Source of the DNA: Sipunculus nudus | Lineage: Eukaryota > Annelida > Sipuncula > Golfingiida > Sipunculidae | Direction of reading: 5' to 3' | Length of the DNA: 64,000 nucleotides | NCBI GenBank assembly: GCA_026874595.1 | Contig: CM049320.1 | Span: 3,475,464 to 3,539,463, forward strand | Shown: one piece after another, positions 1-10,486 of the stretch | Layout of the letters: every line of letters starts with the position of its first letter | Position numbering within the stretch: position 1 is the first letter of the stretch | Translations under genes and position numbers: made by a program | The notes under the pieces: generated by a model | Database searches by the model: none | What the model saw: only the letters and a program-made list of their open reading frames with translations | What the model was told of the DNA's origin: nothing

Positions 1-470
1 GACCCTGCATCTGTAATCTGTAATCAAAGCAAATGACTACAATAGAGCCTCAAGAAAAAAAATCAATAACTAGCTTAATTTTCAAGCTTTTACTTCCAAA
101 TTTCAGATTTAAACAAATTAAATATTTATGTTTACATGCTGTGAAAATTAAATCAATGGTACTTACAGTAAAAAAATGTGCCATGGTCAAAGTTGGGCAA
201 AATTTAAGGTACTGATTTTATTTTTATGCTAATTACTTAAAAAATTTACAAAATTCAGATCTAATTTTGGGTAAACAATTGAATCTTAATTAAACATAGT
301 TATATACTTGGGAAAATAGACTAGTTTCAAAATTTTTCATGTTAAGTGAGTAAATATTTTTCCTGATTTTTTACAAAGTCCATAATGTTTGGGCCCATAA
401 CTTAAAGAATTTATACTTAACAGACTTAATTTCTGGCATGTACATAGGAACTATATAGAAGAATATTTAT
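1..470. other. AT-rich sequence, nothing recognised
   Basis: No splice-bordered exon, tRNA-like box or terminal repeat was found here. Short open frames are what AT-rich DNA gives by chance. Confidence 0.5.
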
Positions 471-757
471 GGTAAATATGAGGAAAAACGGATGAGTGGT
501 TTTGATATTAGGCAGTCCTGAAGTGTGAAAATAGGATTTTAATAAAAAATTGAGATTTTTCCTTAATTTCTCAAAGGAACGAAGTCGCAAAGACCCAGTT
601 TTTGGCTTGGTAGGAGATCTTGGGGACATCTAACATTATGCTGAATTTTGGATTCCTAAGTCTTACGGTTTAAAAACATGCCACTCTACGGACGGACAGA
701 CGACGGACAATGGACCACGACTATAGCTCAGATGACTTATAGTCAGCTGAGCTAAAA
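471..757 (+). repeat. 3' end of a pearl/Helentron-like element
   Basis: The stretch ends with a GGACGGACAGACGACGGAC-type motif, then a near-perfect hairpin (GCTCAGATGACT / AGTCAGCTGAGC, one mismatch) and CTAAAAA. The same terminus recurs at 3,245, 7,170 and 9,445, and inverted at 57,888. The body resembles pieces of 11,280-11,960. The hairpin followed by CTAA fits a Helitron/Helentron-type 3' end. That assignment is inference; the shared terminus is directly visible. Confidence 0.6.
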
Positions 758-779
758 ACCTGACAGACAGCCAGAATTC

Positions 780-3240
780 AGACACTCAACAAGTGTCAAG
801 TAAGAAGATTCTAGGTACAGCAGTTACAGTTTGTGGCATGTTAACAGATGAGAATTTCATTTGCAGGTCTCATAAATAGAGAAAAAATTCTTTAAAAATT
901 GAAAAAAATACAGGTGGCGCCACCAGTTTGCAGGAACTGATGGAACACTCCATGATCAATATGCCTGAAAAGAATCATGGAGATCAATGCATTGGTTATT
1001 CAGATACTGGAGTTTAAATTTGTATCAAATTTTTAATTATTCTGATGGGTACTTACTACGAAGGATATGGGTAACAGAGACCTAATTTCATGTTTTCACA
1101 GAGACTTTTCATGAACCTCCCTTGATGTCAAGTAAGAAGAATCTAGGTCCTGCGGTTACGATTTGTGCCCTGTTAACAAATGACAACTTCTTTGAAGGTC
1201 TCAAAAATAAAGAAAAAAATTCGTAAAAATTGAAAAAAATACATATGGCACCACAAGTTTGCAGGAACTGATGGAACATCCCATGATCAATATTCATGCA
1301 AAGAATCATGGTGATCAATGCAGTAGTTATTCAGAGACTTGAGCTTTTGTATTCAATTTTGCATTATTCTGGGGTGTACTTCGGAGCCCCATAGCTCCAA
1401 GGATATGGGTAACAGAGACCTAATTTCAGGTTTTCAAGGAGATTTTTCATGGACCTCCCTGGATATTAAGTTTGAAGATTCCAGGTCCAGTGGTTACGAT
1501 TTGTGCCCTGTTAACAGATGACATTTTCATTGAGGTCTGAAAAAAAGAGAAAAAAATTTGTAAAAATTCGAAAAATACAGGTGGCACCACCAGTCTGCAG
1601 GAAATGATGGAACATCCCATGATCAATATTCATGCAAAGAATCATGGTGATCAATGCAGTGGTTATTCAGATACTTGAGCTTTTGTATCAAATTTTGCAT
1701 TATTCTGGGGGGTACTTCGGAGCCCCATAGCTCCAAAGATATGGGTAACAGAGACCTAATTTCAGGTTTTCAAGGAGATTTTTCATGGACCTCCCTGGAT
1801 ATTAAGTTTGAAGATTCCAGGTCCAATGGTTATGATTTGTGCCATGTTAACAGATGACAGTTTCATTGAGGTTTGAAAAAAAAAGAGAAAAAAATTTGCA
1901 AAAAATTTGAAAAAAATACAGGTGGCGCCACCAGTCTGCAGGAAGTGATGGAACATCCCATGATTAATATTCATGCAGAGAATCTTGGTGATCAATGCAG
2001 TGGTTATTCAGATACTTGAGCTTTTGTATCAAATTTTGCATTATTCTGGGGGATAATTCAGAGCCCCATAGTTCTGAGGTTTTGGGTAACAGAGACATAA
2101 TTTTCAGTTTCCAAGAAGACTTTTCATTGGCCTCTCTGCATGTCAAGAAAGAAGATTCTAGGTCCAGCCTTTATGATTTGTGCCCTGTTATCAGATGACC
2201 GCATCTTTTAAGGTATCCAAAATAGAGAAAGAAAATTGTAAAAATACAGGTGGCGCCACCAGTCTGCAGAAACCTATGAAATACCCCATGATCAATATCC
2301 ATGCAAAGAATCATGGTGATCAATACATTAGTTGTTCAGATATTTGAGTTTTTGTATCAAATTTTCATTATTCTGGGGGGTACTTCAGAGCCCCATAGCT
2401 TGAAGAATCTGGGTAACAGAGACCTAATTCCCGGTTTCCAAGGAGACTTTTCATGGGCCTCCACACATGTCAAGATAGAAGATTCTAGGTCCAGTTGTTA
2501 CGATTTGTGCCCTGTTAACAGATGACTGCATCTTTTAAGGTCTCAAAAATAGAGAAAAAAAATTGTAAAAAATCGAAAAAATACAGGTGGCGCCACCAGT
2601 CTGCAGAAACTGATGGAACATCTCATGATTAATATGTATGCCAAAAATCTTGACCATCAGTGATGTAGTTAATGAGATATTGAAGCTTTTGTATGAAATT
2701 ATTCACTATTCTGGGGGGTACTTTGGGGCCCCATAGCTCAAAGGATATGGGTAATAGAGACCTAATTTCTGGTTTCCATTGAGACTTTTCATAGGTCTTT
2801 CAGAATATCAAGAATGAAGATTCCAGGTCCAGTGGTTAATATTTGTGCCCTGTTAACAGATGTCCACATTTTTAAAGGTCCCAAAAATAGAGAAAAAAAA
2901 TCGTAAAAAATCGAAAAATACAGGTGGCGCCACCAGTCTGCAGAAACTGATGGAACATCTCATGATTAATAAGTATGCCAAAAATCATGACCATCAGTGA
3001 TGTAGTTAATGAGATATTGAAGTTTTTGTATGAAATTTTTCACTATTCTTGGGGGTACTTTTGGGCCCCATAGCTCAAAGGATATGGTTTCGTAAAAAAT
3101 CGAAAAATAAAGGTGGCGCCAGCAGTCTGCAGGAAGTGATGGAACTTCTCATGATCAATATGTATGACAAAAATCATGACCATCAGTCAAGTATTTAATG
3201 AGATATTGAAGTTTTTGTTTGACGACGGACAAAAGGTGAT
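780..3240 (+). repeat. Tandem array of ~335-bp units with a GGTGGCGCCACC palindrome
   Basis: About seven diverged units. The 12-bp palindrome (or a variant) falls near 912, 1255, 1580, 1921, 2249, 2586, 2923 and 3112, so spacing is 325-342 bp until the last unit, which is cut to 189 bp. Each unit also carries a 'GGTAACAGAGACCTAATTTC' block and a 'TTTGTGCCCTGTTAACAGAT' block. Isolated copies of the palindrome block occur at 12,003 and 39,665. The array is probably the repetitive core of the element ending at 3,276. Confidence 0.85.
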
Positions 3241-3244
3241 CCCT

Positions 3245-3280
3245 ATAGCTCAGATGACTTACAGTCAGCTGAGCTAAAAA
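3245..3280 (+). repeat. Terminal hairpin of the tandem-array element
   Basis: Stem GCTCAGATGACT / AGTCAGCTGAGC followed by CTAAAAA, preceded by a GACGACGGAC motif. It is nearly identical to the hairpin at 725-757. Confidence 0.65.
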
Positions 3281-3470
3281 CCAATCCAAACCAAGGTTAC
3301 TATATGCATGAGTGATTGCACTGACCCAAATTTGGGAAAAATCGGATAAAATTTAGGAAAGTTATCGCAGGGAAACAAAAAACCTGATGGACGGACAGAG
3401 ACAGACAAACCCAAATCAATGTCCCCCCCCATCCCCAGGGGACAAAAAAACATAGTAGTCTTCACTAGAC
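3281..3470. repeat. Dispersed repeat, paired with 13,309-13,500
   Basis: Both copies start AAACCAATCC, share 'ATCGGATAAAATTT' and 'GGAAAGTTATCGCA', then GACAGACAAACCCAAATCAA, and end in a purine-rich 'GGGGGA(C/T)A'. A related tail lies at 12,105-12,205. It abuts the hairpin end of the preceding element. No transposon class was assigned. Confidence 0.7.
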
Positions 3471-4009
3471 AATTGTTTAACACACTTATTTTGAAAGGCT
3501 CAGTACTTGAAGCAGCACCTACATGTCTATTCAAATTATTTAGATAGCTGCAGGTGTACAATTGCAACACTCAAATGCATAGTTATCCAAAAAGAGTTTA
3601 TTTTTCAGCAATTGCAGGTCTGTATAACTATAACTATTCAATATCAACAGAAATATGATTGTGCAGTGAAAATATAGGAGAATATAGAAGACTAAGGCCT
3701 AGATGCTGGGAAATATCAGAAATTAATAGAAGACTTTTTTTCATAGGAAAATATAGGAATATACAGTGAAAGGTAGCCTTACAACCACACCACATCAAGA
3801 CCACCCTGCTAGGATGACCCCTTTTTGGGTAAATAATCATAAAAGCCTCCCTCTTACATACACTCCACTAACATCACTGCTGCAACTAGTTCCGCAGGTG
3901 GTCGCGTTTGTAAGATTTCACTGTAGACAAAATACAGGAGTCGTCATAAGCCCAGCTGATATGTTGATACATACCATGACACTCAGTGGCATGGTTGTAT
4001 TTGACTTAC

Positions 4010-4128
4010 TGCTCTGTTGAATAACTGGTCACATCATTCAGAACATCAAACTGTCTTCAATCTCAACAGCCTTTGAGGTGGTGGACAGGTTTCCTTTGGC
4101 ACCAAGGTATTGCATCATACGCTGAATC
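4010..4128 (-). pseudogene. EXOSC10 (Rrp6)-like exon 3, PMC2NT region, frameshifted
   Basis: On the minus strand a polypyrimidine acceptor (CTGTTTTAG) precedes codons reading IQRMMQYLGAKGN...AVEIED, and a strong GTAAGT donor ends the exon. The peptide resembles the N-terminal PMC2NT domain of EXOSC10, the nuclear exosome 3'-5' exonuclease; vertebrate homologues have MQYHG and ELEDKFDLL here. The phase joins perfectly to the exon at 7,412-7,546: codon CT|G, then ATT CAG CGT. After 'EIED' one base appears to be missing, so the literal frame stops at TGA, while the shifted frame continues FDVLNDV. This is either a decayed copy or an indel error in the sequence. The catalytic DEDD and HRDC domains are not in the window; they would lie left of base 1. 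Confidence 0.65.
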
Positions 4129-4523
4129 CTAAAACAGGTCAGAAAAACAAATAATATAAACTAGCGATATACCAATAATTTTGGCACATGTGACCTGTTA
4201 GTCTGCATGCAAAATGGCAGCCCTCATGAACAGTTACAAGAAACTCTGAGAAACAATCCTTTCGGATTTGATAAAGAGAAAATCTATCTGTGGAGAGAAC
4301 ATCTGGTGGCAATGGGACATGTACCAGTCTATTTTAGAGTGGAATGACACTTTTTTGGACCACACCCATATTTTCAATTTACAGTAGGATTTACAAATAA
4401 TAAAGCAAGCACTGCAGAGAGCCAGGGTTTAGGGATGGATAAGTTAATCATAAGGAGAGGACTGAATACTATGATTATCAATGACCCTGACAAGAACCAT
4501 TTTTTAATAAAAAAAGAGGTTTA

Positions 4524-4858
4524 GGCCAAAAAAAATTAAAGGTATGGTTCTCAGGCACCGCCCGCATCAATTTTAAACCCCCGCATCAAAACTTTTTATT
4601 TTGATTTTCAATAAAACTTTCCAATTTTGAGCAGATGCTGCTTCGACATTTCTTTCAAGAAGATAAAGCCATACAATTTCCTTTGTTTTGTAGTGCTTTT
4701 ACTTATTTAGCAAAATAAAACTGTTATTTTCATGCTTTTCCCTTATCATTTGACATTTTATCGAAACATACCAAAAAAATTAAAATAAAAAAAGCTCCCG
4801 CCCGCATTGATTTCTGAAAAAAAGTGCCTGAGAACCATACCTTTTTTTTATTTTGGCC
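4524..4858. mobile_element. Harbinger-like MITE with 3-bp TTA duplication
   Basis: The 335-bp element is flanked by TTA (4521-4523 and 4859-4861). Its inverted ends begin GGCCAAAA and contain GGTATGGTTCTCAGGCAC, exactly mirrored at the right end (GTGCCTGAGAACCATACC). There is no transposase. A TTA/TAA target and GG-starting ends are typical of PIF/Harbinger elements; the family assignment is inference. A truncated relative lies at 12,690-12,935. Confidence 0.75.
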
Positions 4859-4861
4859 TTA

Positions 4862-5718
4862 GTTATAGAATTCTATAAGGAAGGAAGACAATTAAATTTG
4901 CTCGGGATATAAACTATAAATATAATAAAATGTATCATAAAATATAATTTATTACATGTTATATTTAACACATTTCATATCATATTGTGAGCAAATTATG
5001 ATAACATATTTATTGTGAGATATTATGTATAGCTACATCTCTTTCACTTAGGGTTCGACATAACGGTTAACCACTTGCCCGAGGCAAGTAAAATTTCCAT
5101 AAAACTGAAAATGGGAAACTCAAAAAGTTTTACCTCACCAACTTACAGGTGGATACCTTTACCTAAAGGCCTAAATGCTGATAACTAATCTTCAGTTAGC
5201 CATATTTTTTTTAATAAATGGAATCGTATAGATAATACCTCTTAATCTCAAATTACCTGAATATTAAACAATGCAAATTTAAACTAGTGGTAAGATATAG
5301 TTGTAAAATCCTATTTGATGCGTGAAAGATAAAAAAGACTGATGTTCCATTACTAATAAACTATATTATGTACCATCTATATAACTGTGAAATCTCTAAA
5401 ACCTAAAATTTTGACAAGTCTTATTTAATAAGTCCTACTTTTGCATCTAGCTGAAAGGTCATGATGAACACCAGGTGGTTGATGCTTATTCATTGCACTT
5501 GGATAAACTTTAATGCTGTTTGCTGTTTATTGCCCTGTCTTTCTTATATCTCTGACAGAAATTAATATTTTATTGAAATAATATGACTTCTCTGGATGTG
5601 CATACATCATCATTTATGTTTGATTTTGCAATTTAAATGCAATTGATTTAATTGAAAAAGATGTATAAAAGGAAACAACGAATCGTTGATATAAAATATT
5701 AATTGAAATAATAAAAAC
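4862..5718. other. AT-rich intron-like sequence
   Basis: Lies between the putative EXOSC10 exons 3 and 2 (minus strand). No exon-like frame or terminal repeat was recognised. Confidence 0.45.
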
Positions 5719-5720
5719 AA

Positions 5721-7203
5721 GTAACCCATGGGCCATGACCCTCAGCTAATTTTGACTGGGTGCTCATGTTTTTTATTAATGTTATATATTGTCTGTGAGA
5801 ATAGCCTATGGCTAAAGTTAGTGTTGAAAAAATGGACAGAAAAAATAAAAATTTCAAGATTCATAGGAGCCCTGCCCAGGACCCCCATGGATTTCACAAT
5901 AGAGGGTTCCAAGGAAAATGGATCAATTTGTACCTTGTCTGTCTGGGTGCTCAAAATCATGTTTCTGGTCCATAGCTAGAAGAATATAGGTCATCATGAT
6001 CCAATTTCAGGTTTTAATGGAGAATTGTCAAGGATTTCCCTGAATGTCATGTTAGAAGAGTCTAGGCCGGGCTAATGGATACAATTGGTGCCTTTTTTGT
6101 CTGAGTGCGCAAAACCATTTTCCAGCCCATGGGTCACACATTATAGGTTACCATGACCTAAGTCAGGTTTCCAAGGACATTTAACTGGGACCTCCCTGAA
6201 TTTATGTTAAAACATTCTAGGCCTAATGGATACAATTTGTTCCCTGTCTGACTGTCTGAGTGCTTATATGACATCTTTTCTGATAGGTTGCAAAATATAG
6301 GTCATGGTGACCTAATTTCATTTTCCAACGACACTGGCCGAGGACATCTCTGAATGTTATATTAGAAGATTCCAGGCCTAAAAGATACAATGTGTTGCCC
6401 TGACTGACTGTCTGGGAGCTTATATGACCTAATTTCAGTTTTCCACAGACATTTGCCAATGACGTCGAAGAATGTTACATTACAAGATTCTAGGCCTAAC
6501 AAATACAATGTGTGCCCTGCCTGACTTTCTGGGTGCTCAAAATCCTTTTTTCAGGCTCTAGGTCTCAAAATGTAGGTCACCATGACCTAATTTCAGGTTT
6601 CCAAGGAGATTTGCCTGGGACCTCCCAAATGTTGCATCAGAAGATTATAAGCCTAAAAGGATATGATTTGTGCCCATCTGACATTCAAGAGGCTCAAAAT
6701 CAGGTTTTTGTCTCTTAGGTCACAAAATGTAGGTCACCATGACCTTACTTCACTAGAGCCTCCCAGGAATTTGTGTAAGAAGATTCTAGGCCTAACAGTT
6801 ACGATTTGTCCCCATCTGACATTCAGGGTGTTCATATGACATCTTTTCCTTATAGGTCGCAGAATATAGGTCTCAGTGACCTAGTTTCAGGTTTCCAAGG
6901 ACATTTGCCTGGGATCTCCCAAAATGTCAGGTTAGAGGTTTCTACGTCTAATGGATACAATTTGTGCTCAGTCTGACTGTCTGGGTGCCCAAAATCATGT
7001 TTTCAGCCCGTAGGTCTCAAAATATAGGTCACCATGACCCAATTTTGGGTTTCCAAGGAGATTTGTCCAGGACCTCCCTGGATGTACAGTTAAAAGTTTC
7101 TAGGTCTAACAGTTACGAATTGTGCCCTGTTAACGGACTGCCAGCCGGAGGCCAGACAACCAGACGGACGCTGGGTGATCGCTGTATCTCAGCTAAAAAT
7201 TGT
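5721..7203 (+). repeat. Pearl/Helentron-like element with ~155-bp internal repeats
   Basis: The left end reads ACCCATGGGCCATGAC followed by CTCAGCT. The right end has a GACGGACGCTGG motif and then CTCAGCTAAAAA. Between them are about eight diverged units of 120-160 bp, each starting near 'GTCTGGGTGCTCAAAATC' (about 5940, 6100, 6247, 6403, 6521, 6679, 6819, 6975). Several units carry an AGGTCA-NNN-TGACCT palindrome (perfect at 6299, 6574 and 6731). It lies inside the presumed intron between EXOSC10 exons 2 and 3. Complementary short motifs at the two ends, an internal tandem core and a 3' hairpin resemble bivalve 'pearl' elements and non-autonomous Helentrons; the class is inferred. Confidence 0.7.
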
Positions 7204-7411
7204 TAACACCACTGCAAACCGGCAAACTAAGCCCACTGGCTTGCCCCCAAATCCTTTTGATACAATGCTAGTAAATACATTTGTATTCACATCATTGTAG
7301 GTTTATTGCATTCTTATGTATCAATAAAAACTTTCAAACAAACAAAACTAAACATTACTTGCCCTACTCAAGTACTTTCAAATGTTAATGTCAAGCCCTG
7401 CTGATACTCAC

Positions 7412-7546
7412 AGATCACTTATCTTGTTCTGTTCCACGTCCATCACTTGTCTGAATGACTGGAAGCTGGAGTAATAATCAGTCATCTCCCTTGCTGGGTA
7501 GGTTTTTAGCGCTGCGTATGGCCTGCATCACTGCTCCTAATGACTG
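7412..7546 (-). pseudogene. EXOSC10 (Rrp6)-like exon 2, PMC2NT region, with a 2-bp gap
   Basis: The acceptor (TGTAATTTCAG) and the donor (GTGAGTATC) are both good. The 135-bp exon reads SLGAVMQAIRSAKNLPSKGDD in one frame, then DYYSSFQSFRQVMDVEQNK and ISDL in the next. The two halves together match the EXOSC10 N-terminus, where vertebrates have GDEYDFY and a following SF..F pattern. They are separated by what looks like a 2-bp loss, which creates a TGA. The 3' edge (phase 2) joins the exon at 4,010-4,128 in frame. The match to EXOSC10 is from remembered family sequence. With two exons each carrying one indel, this is a decayed or partial copy, or uncorrected read errors in a live gene. Confidence 0.7.
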
Positions 7547-7559
7547 CTGAAATTACACT

Positions 7560-8100
7560 GATTGTAACAGAGTCACACACACATACATCACCTGTTTTAT
7601 ACTCCTGAAGTCACAAGCTTGGTTTGGGCCAGTAGGTCTGTGAATAATGAGGCCCTCAGAAGCGATTCAATTATCAATTTTTTTACCTTCGATTCAATTC
7701 TCAATTAATTAGTAAATTTCAGACTTTAAAAATAATAAAAATAATTTCAGAAAAATGGTTGAGAGATAATTTCAGTAAATAAAAGAAAAATTTAGATCTC
7801 TCTCTGGTTGTTGCTGCCATATGTTTTTATTCTAGTGGAGTGCATGGGCCACCCAGGATCGTTTAAAGTAGATTTAGTGCAAATACACAGTAACTGAACT
7901 TTGTCACCATGAACTGCTTTGTAAGATTTGAGAGCTCATATAGGACCTCAGGATGGTACATGCGAAAAAATATTAATTGAACATATAATAAGAGGTTATT
8001 TATCAATTACAATTTAATTAAGGCCTTTCAGTTCAATGCTTTGATTCTTTGATGCAAGTATGTAGGCCCACAGGTCAGACTGACACAATTTTTTCAAAAT
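7560..8100. other. Intron-like unique sequence
   Basis: Between putative EXOSC10 exons 2 and 1. No coding frame with splice borders or recognisable repeat was seen. Confidence 0.4.
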
Positions 8101-8102
8101 GT

Positions 8103-8345
8103 ATTATCATTGTAAACAAAGCTGTATTGCATACATACCTGACTACATTTTGACAGCTCGAGCACATTGGACTTAGAGACCATACTGAACTCTGTTTAAA
8201 AAATGTGGAGAAAGTTGCACACATGTGACTCATTGAGATTTATGAGCCAAGTTCTCTCCCAGTCTAAAGATGAAAGCACCTTCCGGAGCAAACTGGAAAA
8301 GGCACACCTCTCACAGCATCTGGTGTCTAAATTCTCTCTGCAGAA
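8103..8345 (-). pseudogene. Duplicated upstream exon, copy 1 (EXOSC10-like locus)
   Basis: This block shares most of its sequence with 10,487-10,780: 'GCTGTATTGCATACATACCTG', 'AGTTCTCTCCCA' and 'CACACCTCTCACAGCATC' recur in the same order. On the minus strand it ends at a strong donor (CAG|GTATGTATG, about 8,140) and offers a short coding start, MVSKSNVLELSKCSQ. That reads in phase 0 into the 7,412-7,546 exon (SLGAVMQ). It lacks an ~80-bp segment present in copy 2. Copy 1 or copy 2 may be the real 5' exon of the EXOSC10-like gene; no recognised domain falls in this part. Confidence 0.5.
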
Positions 8346-8349
8346 AAAA

Positions 8350-9250
8350 AAAAACAATTTTCTTTGCATGATTAAAAAGCTTAAATCATATATTATCAAA
8401 TAAATAACAAAGCCACATATCAATGGCCTTTCTATTAATTTGAGGATGACGCACACTTGAGCCCATGCAGCCCTATCATATTAGGCATTTACATTATCCA
8501 ACGGGACCCAACACAGATTGGCCAAGTGCTCTAATTGCCATTCACACATACAATAAAATTAACCCCAACCTTGATCCATGACATGATATTTTTTGTAAAA
8601 CCAATACATTTTCCCTGTGTTATACTGTAATCTGACAACCCTTCACCTGATAACGGGTCCACAGTGGGCCAATACACTAGCATATGCTCAACTGTTAAAA
8701 GACCCCTTTTTCATGCTAACTCATGTTCCAAATATTCCAGTAATCAGTATTTCTTAAGCAATCAAATATTCTTTGATGCACTTTATAACCATGGTTTATT
8801 ACAGCAAGGACATTATTTAAGCTGTATCTTTACTTTTGTGAGCACAGCAGCCTGGAACATGCCTGATATTTGGTCTAACAATGACTTTTTCATAAATAAA
8901 ACCTTTTGTAAAGAAAGGATTCAAACTCGTCCTGTTGTGGAAGCTACCATTATGGAGCCGAAGTGTAGAATGACCAAAAGTAACATGGGCAAGTACCTGC
9001 TGGAGTGTCCTAGTCTTGTACAGCATCGTGAAGTTGACCATGCTGGGCTAGTTTTCCACCTTGGCTAGGAGTAGGGGGTGCTGCATCAGGCCTGAGGCTG
9101 TGGTTGGTGGACCTGTGGCTTCCTGTCAAATTTAAAGCATAGTTTGAATTGATTATTTCAGTGGCTAACTGGTCAGCTAAAGCACAAGTGTATTTTAGTT
9201 CTGTATCTGCAAAGTTAAAATGAGAAAAGTTGGGGCCAGAAAAAAAAACA
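8350..9250. other. No gene recognised between the two exon-1 copies
   Basis: Contains a 134-codon plus-strand frame (8,664-9,068) without splice signals, domain or relatives that I recognise. Treated as chance. Confidence 0.4.
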
Positions 9251-9254
9251 AATG

Positions 9255-9462
9255 ACCCATGGGTCATGACACTCAGCTGACTAGAAAGACATTCACAAAA
9301 GGAATTTTATTATTTGAATACCAAATTTTGTTGGTTGTATCACCATTCAATTGTAGCTATTAAAGTTCTTCAAAATTAACAAGAATAAAATGTTTCATGA
9401 TAAAATGTCCAGCCTTTCCCATGAAATCCAGCCATTTTTAATGCAGTCAGCTAAGCTAAAAA
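9255..9462 (+). repeat. Short pearl/Helentron-like element
   Basis: Starts ACCCATGGGTCATGACACTC AGCTGAC and ends AGTCAGCTAAGCTAAAAA. The termini match those at 5,721/7,203 and 38,491, but the body is only ~200 bp and has no internal tandem core. Confidence 0.65.
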
Positions 9463-9659
9463 TGACAATGCGCATTTTTAAGGACATCCCTGGATGTCTC
9501 TAGACAGAAGATTCTACTGTGAGTAAGAGTGGAATTGAGGGATAGAGGGGGGTGAGAGTGAATTAGTGTGTTTGTGTATATATACAGGTTTGTTTGTCCT
9601 GACCAAGACTGAAGTGACATACGTACTGTATGCAATTCAACGTCAGGTCCCATGACAAC

Positions 9660-9915
9660 AGGTTTGTATGCATGATTTTAAAAATGGGATAAAAAATGAG
9701 ATAAAAAATTAGATAAAAAGTGAGATAACACGTGTAGACACATGCAGGGTAAAACTAAATAGTGTGTGGTGTATAAAATTTGTGGGTGAGATAAAAAGTG
9801 ACTTCCAAAAGTGAGACATGTTGTCTCAGCTTCTCTCTCTCTTTTTATATGCGAGTGTGATAAAATGTATCCCCTTTATCAATTAGTTTATCTCACACTG
9901 CCCAAATTTAGTCTG
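9660..9915. repeat. GAGATAAAAA-rich simple repeat
   Basis: Several imperfect GAGATAAAAA/GAGATAAC units (9,690-9,800), then an imperfect inverted pair AGTGTGATAAA / TTTATCTCACACT at 9,855-9,900. It lies just downstream of the endonuclease gene on its coding strand and may serve as its 3' flank. Confidence 0.4.
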
Positions 9916-9931
9916 CACCTGTTTCCATACC

Positions 9932-10399
9932 TTAAAATATGCAGGAGGGTTCATGACGCCCTGTGCATGTCCTCTGACCCGCACAAATTGCCCGGTCCAT
10001 GTTTATAATGTTTGCCTCAAGGACCAGGTGGTCTGGGTTGATACATCTCTTGTTATGACACAAGTGCGATATGTGCAATATTTGCCCAGTGTTGTTTTTT
10101 TCTGGCAAAGTCTGACGGCCATGACACACCAGGTACATGAGTCTGTGTGCATGCATCTCACCCTTCTTTGAGAAGGGATTCCTGACTCTGCCGTATCCAT
10201 CCCTGGTCAGTCCCCTCTCCCACAGAATACAGCCAGGAGTATAAGGCGCACCAATGACTGAGAACTTCAACAGTCTCTCCTTAATCTTACCAAAATCCAT
10301 ACTGATCAGAAACTGCGAGTCTGGGTTAAAACACTTGAAAACAATCCCATTAAACTTACTTGACAGCTGGTTACTTGATTTGTATACTCTTGTTGCCAT
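9932..10399 (-). CDS. I-PpoI-like His-Me finger (HNH-type) endonuclease
   Basis: A single uninterrupted 155-codon frame. Residues ~54-92 (GCILW, GYGRVRNPF, AHRLMYL) match the N-terminal part of the zinc-bound His-Me finger family typified by the homing endonuclease I-PpoI (Pfam PF05551). The core SHLCHNKRCINPDHL follows at ~108-122, then NMDRAIC and CTGRHEPSC at the end. By comparison with I-PpoI, the catalytic His (in SHLC), the metal-binding Asn (in IINMD), the Cys/Cys/His of zinc site 1 and the C-C-H-C of zinc site 2 are all present. Such enzymes nick or cut DNA using one metal ion. The ATG context is fair (TTCTATGG), with TATA-like sequence ~75 bp upstream. The gene lies between duplicated EXOSC10-like exon blocks, on the same strand. 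Host role unknown: selfish element, domesticated nuclease or transposon cargo. Intact active-site residues argue against old decay. Confidence 0.85.
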   Translation of the reverse strand: MATRVYKSSNQLSSKFNGIVFKCFNPDSQFLISMDFGKIKERLLKFSVIGAPYTPGCILWERGLTRDGYGRVRNPFSKKGEMHAHRLMYLVCHGRQTLPEKNNTGQILHISHLCHNKRCINPDHLVLEANIINMDRAICAGQRTCTGRHEPSCIF

Positions 10400-10486
10400 A
10401 GAAATGACATATTGTATGACGGGAAAATTTGGAAGAAATGTGTGTTTAGGTTTGACTGACGCATTATTTTCACTATATATTAATTA

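Noticed and set aside
8664-9068. 134-codon plus-strand frame
   Set aside because: No recognisable domain, repeats, splice borders or relatives in the window.
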